Assembly: GCA_902783905.1 (NCBI GenBank)
Contig: CACZSP010000042.1
Coordinates: forward strand, 1-16,412
Length of the DNA stretch: 16,412 nt
Direction of reading: 5' to 3'
Source: an uncultured Ruminococcus sp.
GTDB lineage: Bacteria > Bacillota > Clostridia > Oscillospirales > CAG-272
Each line of letters starts with the position of its first letter. The stretch's first letter is position 1. The notes beneath the pieces were generated by a model. It did not search any database. It was not told the DNA's origin and was given only the letters and a program-made list of their open reading frames with translations. Positions 15,311 through 16,412 of this stretch are shown piece after piece. A program made the position numbers and the translations under genes.

Positions 15311-15329
15311 AAATATTTTTTTAATATTT
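15311..15329. repeat. Inverted repeat between the two divergent promoters (possible operator)
   Basis: AAATATT (15311-15317) and AATATTT (15323-15329) are exact inverted copies around five T residues. The repeat lies about 20-27 bases upstream of both -35 boxes, where a shared regulator or an UP-like element could act on both promoters. In such AT-rich DNA it could be chance. Confidence 0.3.
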
Positions 15330-15355
15330 TGAACGGACGCCTTACATCTTTTTTA

Positions 15356-15384
15356 TAGACAAAAACCTGTTGTTATGATATAAT
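15356..15384 (+). promoter_or_regulatory. Sigma-A promoter for the lipoprotein gene
   Basis: TAGACA (15356-15361), a 17-base spacer and TATAAT (15379-15384), with an extended -10 (TGATATAAT). The expected start is near 15391, leaving a leader of about 24 bases. It diverges from the tad operon promoter. Confidence 0.7.
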
Positions 15385-15408
15385 TATTTATTACAAAAAA
15401 CAAAAACG

Positions 15409-15426
15409 AAGGGAGTGATACACATA
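15409..15426 (+). promoter_or_regulatory. Ribosome site with ambiguous GTG or ATA start
   Basis: AAGGGAGTGAT (15409-15419) resembles the extended complement of the 16S 3' end (AAGGAGGTGAT). It overlaps the only canonical in-frame start, GTG at 15415, whereas ATA at 15424 sits at normal spacing. Both are in the same frame, so the products differ by three residues. An in-frame TGA at 15376-15378 bars any start further upstream. Confidence 0.45.
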
Positions 15427-16412
15427 AAACGCGCGGTCGCTCTGCTTCTGTCGCTGTTCTGCGTTCTTGCTCCCGCAACCGGGTGCGTTCACGATTCCTT
15501 CGTCGAACCGAAAGAAGCCGGAGAATCACTCATACCGGACACCGTCCGTTCCGAAGAAAACGTCACCGTCACTTCGGAACTCACCGATAAAGAAACGGAA
15601 CAGGATTCTGTCGCCGGTTCCGGCTCTGTTTCGGTTGAAACCGAAAAAAACGATCCCTTCCCCGTATTATCCGACGTTCCGCTGTTTACCGAAGAAGCGC
15701 GCGCCGGCCTTCCGGAGCCGATGAGCAACGACGAAAAAAGCGCTCTTCTCGAAGAACTCGAAAAACTCTTCGACGAAAAGCCGCTGTATGAAGAGGAAGC
15801 AAAAATAAAAATCCGCGACAGTATGATACTCGTTATGGATAACTATCACTTTTTTCGTCAGCTGTTCTTCTGTACGGGAGTTCCGGACGCCGCAACCTTC
15901 CTGAGAAAGTATTTCTTAGGCCCTTTGAGAGACTGTATCGATACGGTATGGATGTCTCTGCCCGGAGGGTTCGCGGAAGAAGACGCGAGGCGCTACGTGC
16001 TTCCGCACGAAGACGACCCCGTGAAGATCGCGAGCGATCTGGTTGCTTATTTATGGGTCATCGGGGCGCTCCAGAACAACAGATTTCAGCAAAGTGACTT
16101 TTTGCGGAATTTTATAAACGGCGGGTGCGCCTTCTGCCGTTTCACCCTTATCGGAAGCGAAGGATACAAACAGTTTTTCAAGTATTCTCCAAGTCTTTTC
16201 AGCCACGCTCAGGACCCCGATTCTTCCGATAAAAGTTTTGTAACTTCTTTTTTCGGCGATAATTTCTTTCTCTGGTTCCGCCTGTTTACGCTGACGGATT
16301 TCGATACCGTGTCCCGGTTTACCGTTTCGGACGCCGACACGAAAATCCGCGGCGAAATGACCCGGAGATACGGCGAGGACGGAAAAAAACTGTATGATCT
16401 CTGCCGTAAAGC
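15415..16412 (+). CDS. Unrecognised lipoprotein (3' end outside window)
   Basis: The open frame continues from GTG at 15415 (or ATA at 15424) through the window edge, 332 codons with no stop. It starts with a lipoprotein signal: IHIKR, a hydrophobic core (about 7-19), and PATGC, with the lipidated Cys at 24. Residues about 25-95 are rich in Ser, Thr, Glu and Val, as in a flexible wall-spanning linker. From about 100 on the protein looks mostly helical, beginning with a Glu/Lys/Leu-rich amphipathic helix (SALLEELEKLFDE). It contains several Cys (153, 174, 238, 241), the last two as CAFC. The divergent promoter arrangement suggests possible co-regulation with the tad operon. I do not recognise the family. 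Confidence 0.82.
   Translation, partial: MIHIKRAVALLLSLFCVLAPATGCVHDSFVEPKEAGESLIPDTVRSEENVTVTSELTDKETEQDSVAGSGSVSVETEKNDPFPVLSDVPLFTEEARAGLPEPMSNDEKSALLEELEKLFDEKPLYEEEAKIKIRDSMILVMDNYHFFRQLFFCTGVPDAATFLRKYFLGPLRDCIDTVWMSLPGGFAEEDARRYVLPHEDDPVKIASDLVAYLWVIGALQNNRFQQSDFLRNFINGGCAFCRFTLIGSEGYKQFFKYSPSLFSHAQDPDSSDKSFVTSFFGDNFFLWFRLFTLTDFDTVSRFTVSDADTKIRGEMTRRYGEDGKKLYDLCRK

Noticed and set aside
1..16412. CRISPR arrays, tRNA/rRNA genes, insertion sequences or prophage genes
   Set aside because: No regularly spaced repeats, cloverleaf-like segments, transposase motifs or phage proteins were seen by reading; coding density on one strand leaves no room except in the two short spacers.

Overview
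The window reads as chromosomal DNA of a monoderm, Clostridia-like member of the Bacillota with moderately high GC in genes. The signs are a low-GC-Gram-positive style Flp1-like pilin, DUF6382-FHA and DUF5702/TadG-like proteins, TrmK, consensus sigma-A promoters, strong AGGAG ribosome sites, and no outer-membrane secretin or RcpC/CpaB gene in an otherwise full Tad locus. Assignment below phylum/class level is not supported.

Layout. Positions 1-42 look like the 3' end of a plus-strand gene entering from the left. Positions 43-117 are a short convergent spacer with an AT-rich palindrome followed by T residues. From 15209 down to 118 (minus strand) runs one tightly packed 14-gene unit whose internal gaps are at most 30 bases and which has several ATGA/GTGA stop-start overlaps. 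In order of transcription it encodes: a zinc-ribbon FHA protein, a zinc-ribbon Ser/Thr kinase fused to a pseudokinase, a TadZ/CpaE-like ATPase, the TadA/CpaF motor ATPase, TadB and TadC platform proteins, an Flp1-like pilin, a TadE-like protein, a very large TadG-like protein, a second TadE-like protein, a TadV-type prepilin peptidase, a membrane-anchored WG-repeat protein, a DUF6382-FHA protein and the tRNA methyltransferase TrmK. A 205-base AT-rich divergent region (15210-15414) carries two convincing back-to-back sigma-A promoters, each with an extended -10. From 15415 a plus-strand gene for an unrecognised lipoprotein runs off the right edge.

How it fits together. TadZ, TadA, TadB and TadC would form the inner-membrane machine. 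TadV would process the Flp1 pilin and at least one TadE-like protein (G/SFSIE site), and the large TadG-like and TadE-like proteins would be minor pilins or surface partners. Around this secretion core sits a phospho-signalling module: one apparently active Hanks-type kinase, a pseudokinase in the same chain, and two FHA (phosphothreonine-reader) proteins, one at each end of the operon. The most interesting hypothesis is that assembly or retraction of this Tad-like pilus is gated by Ser/Thr phosphorylation. The single-operon arrangement is seen directly. The regulatory link is inference.
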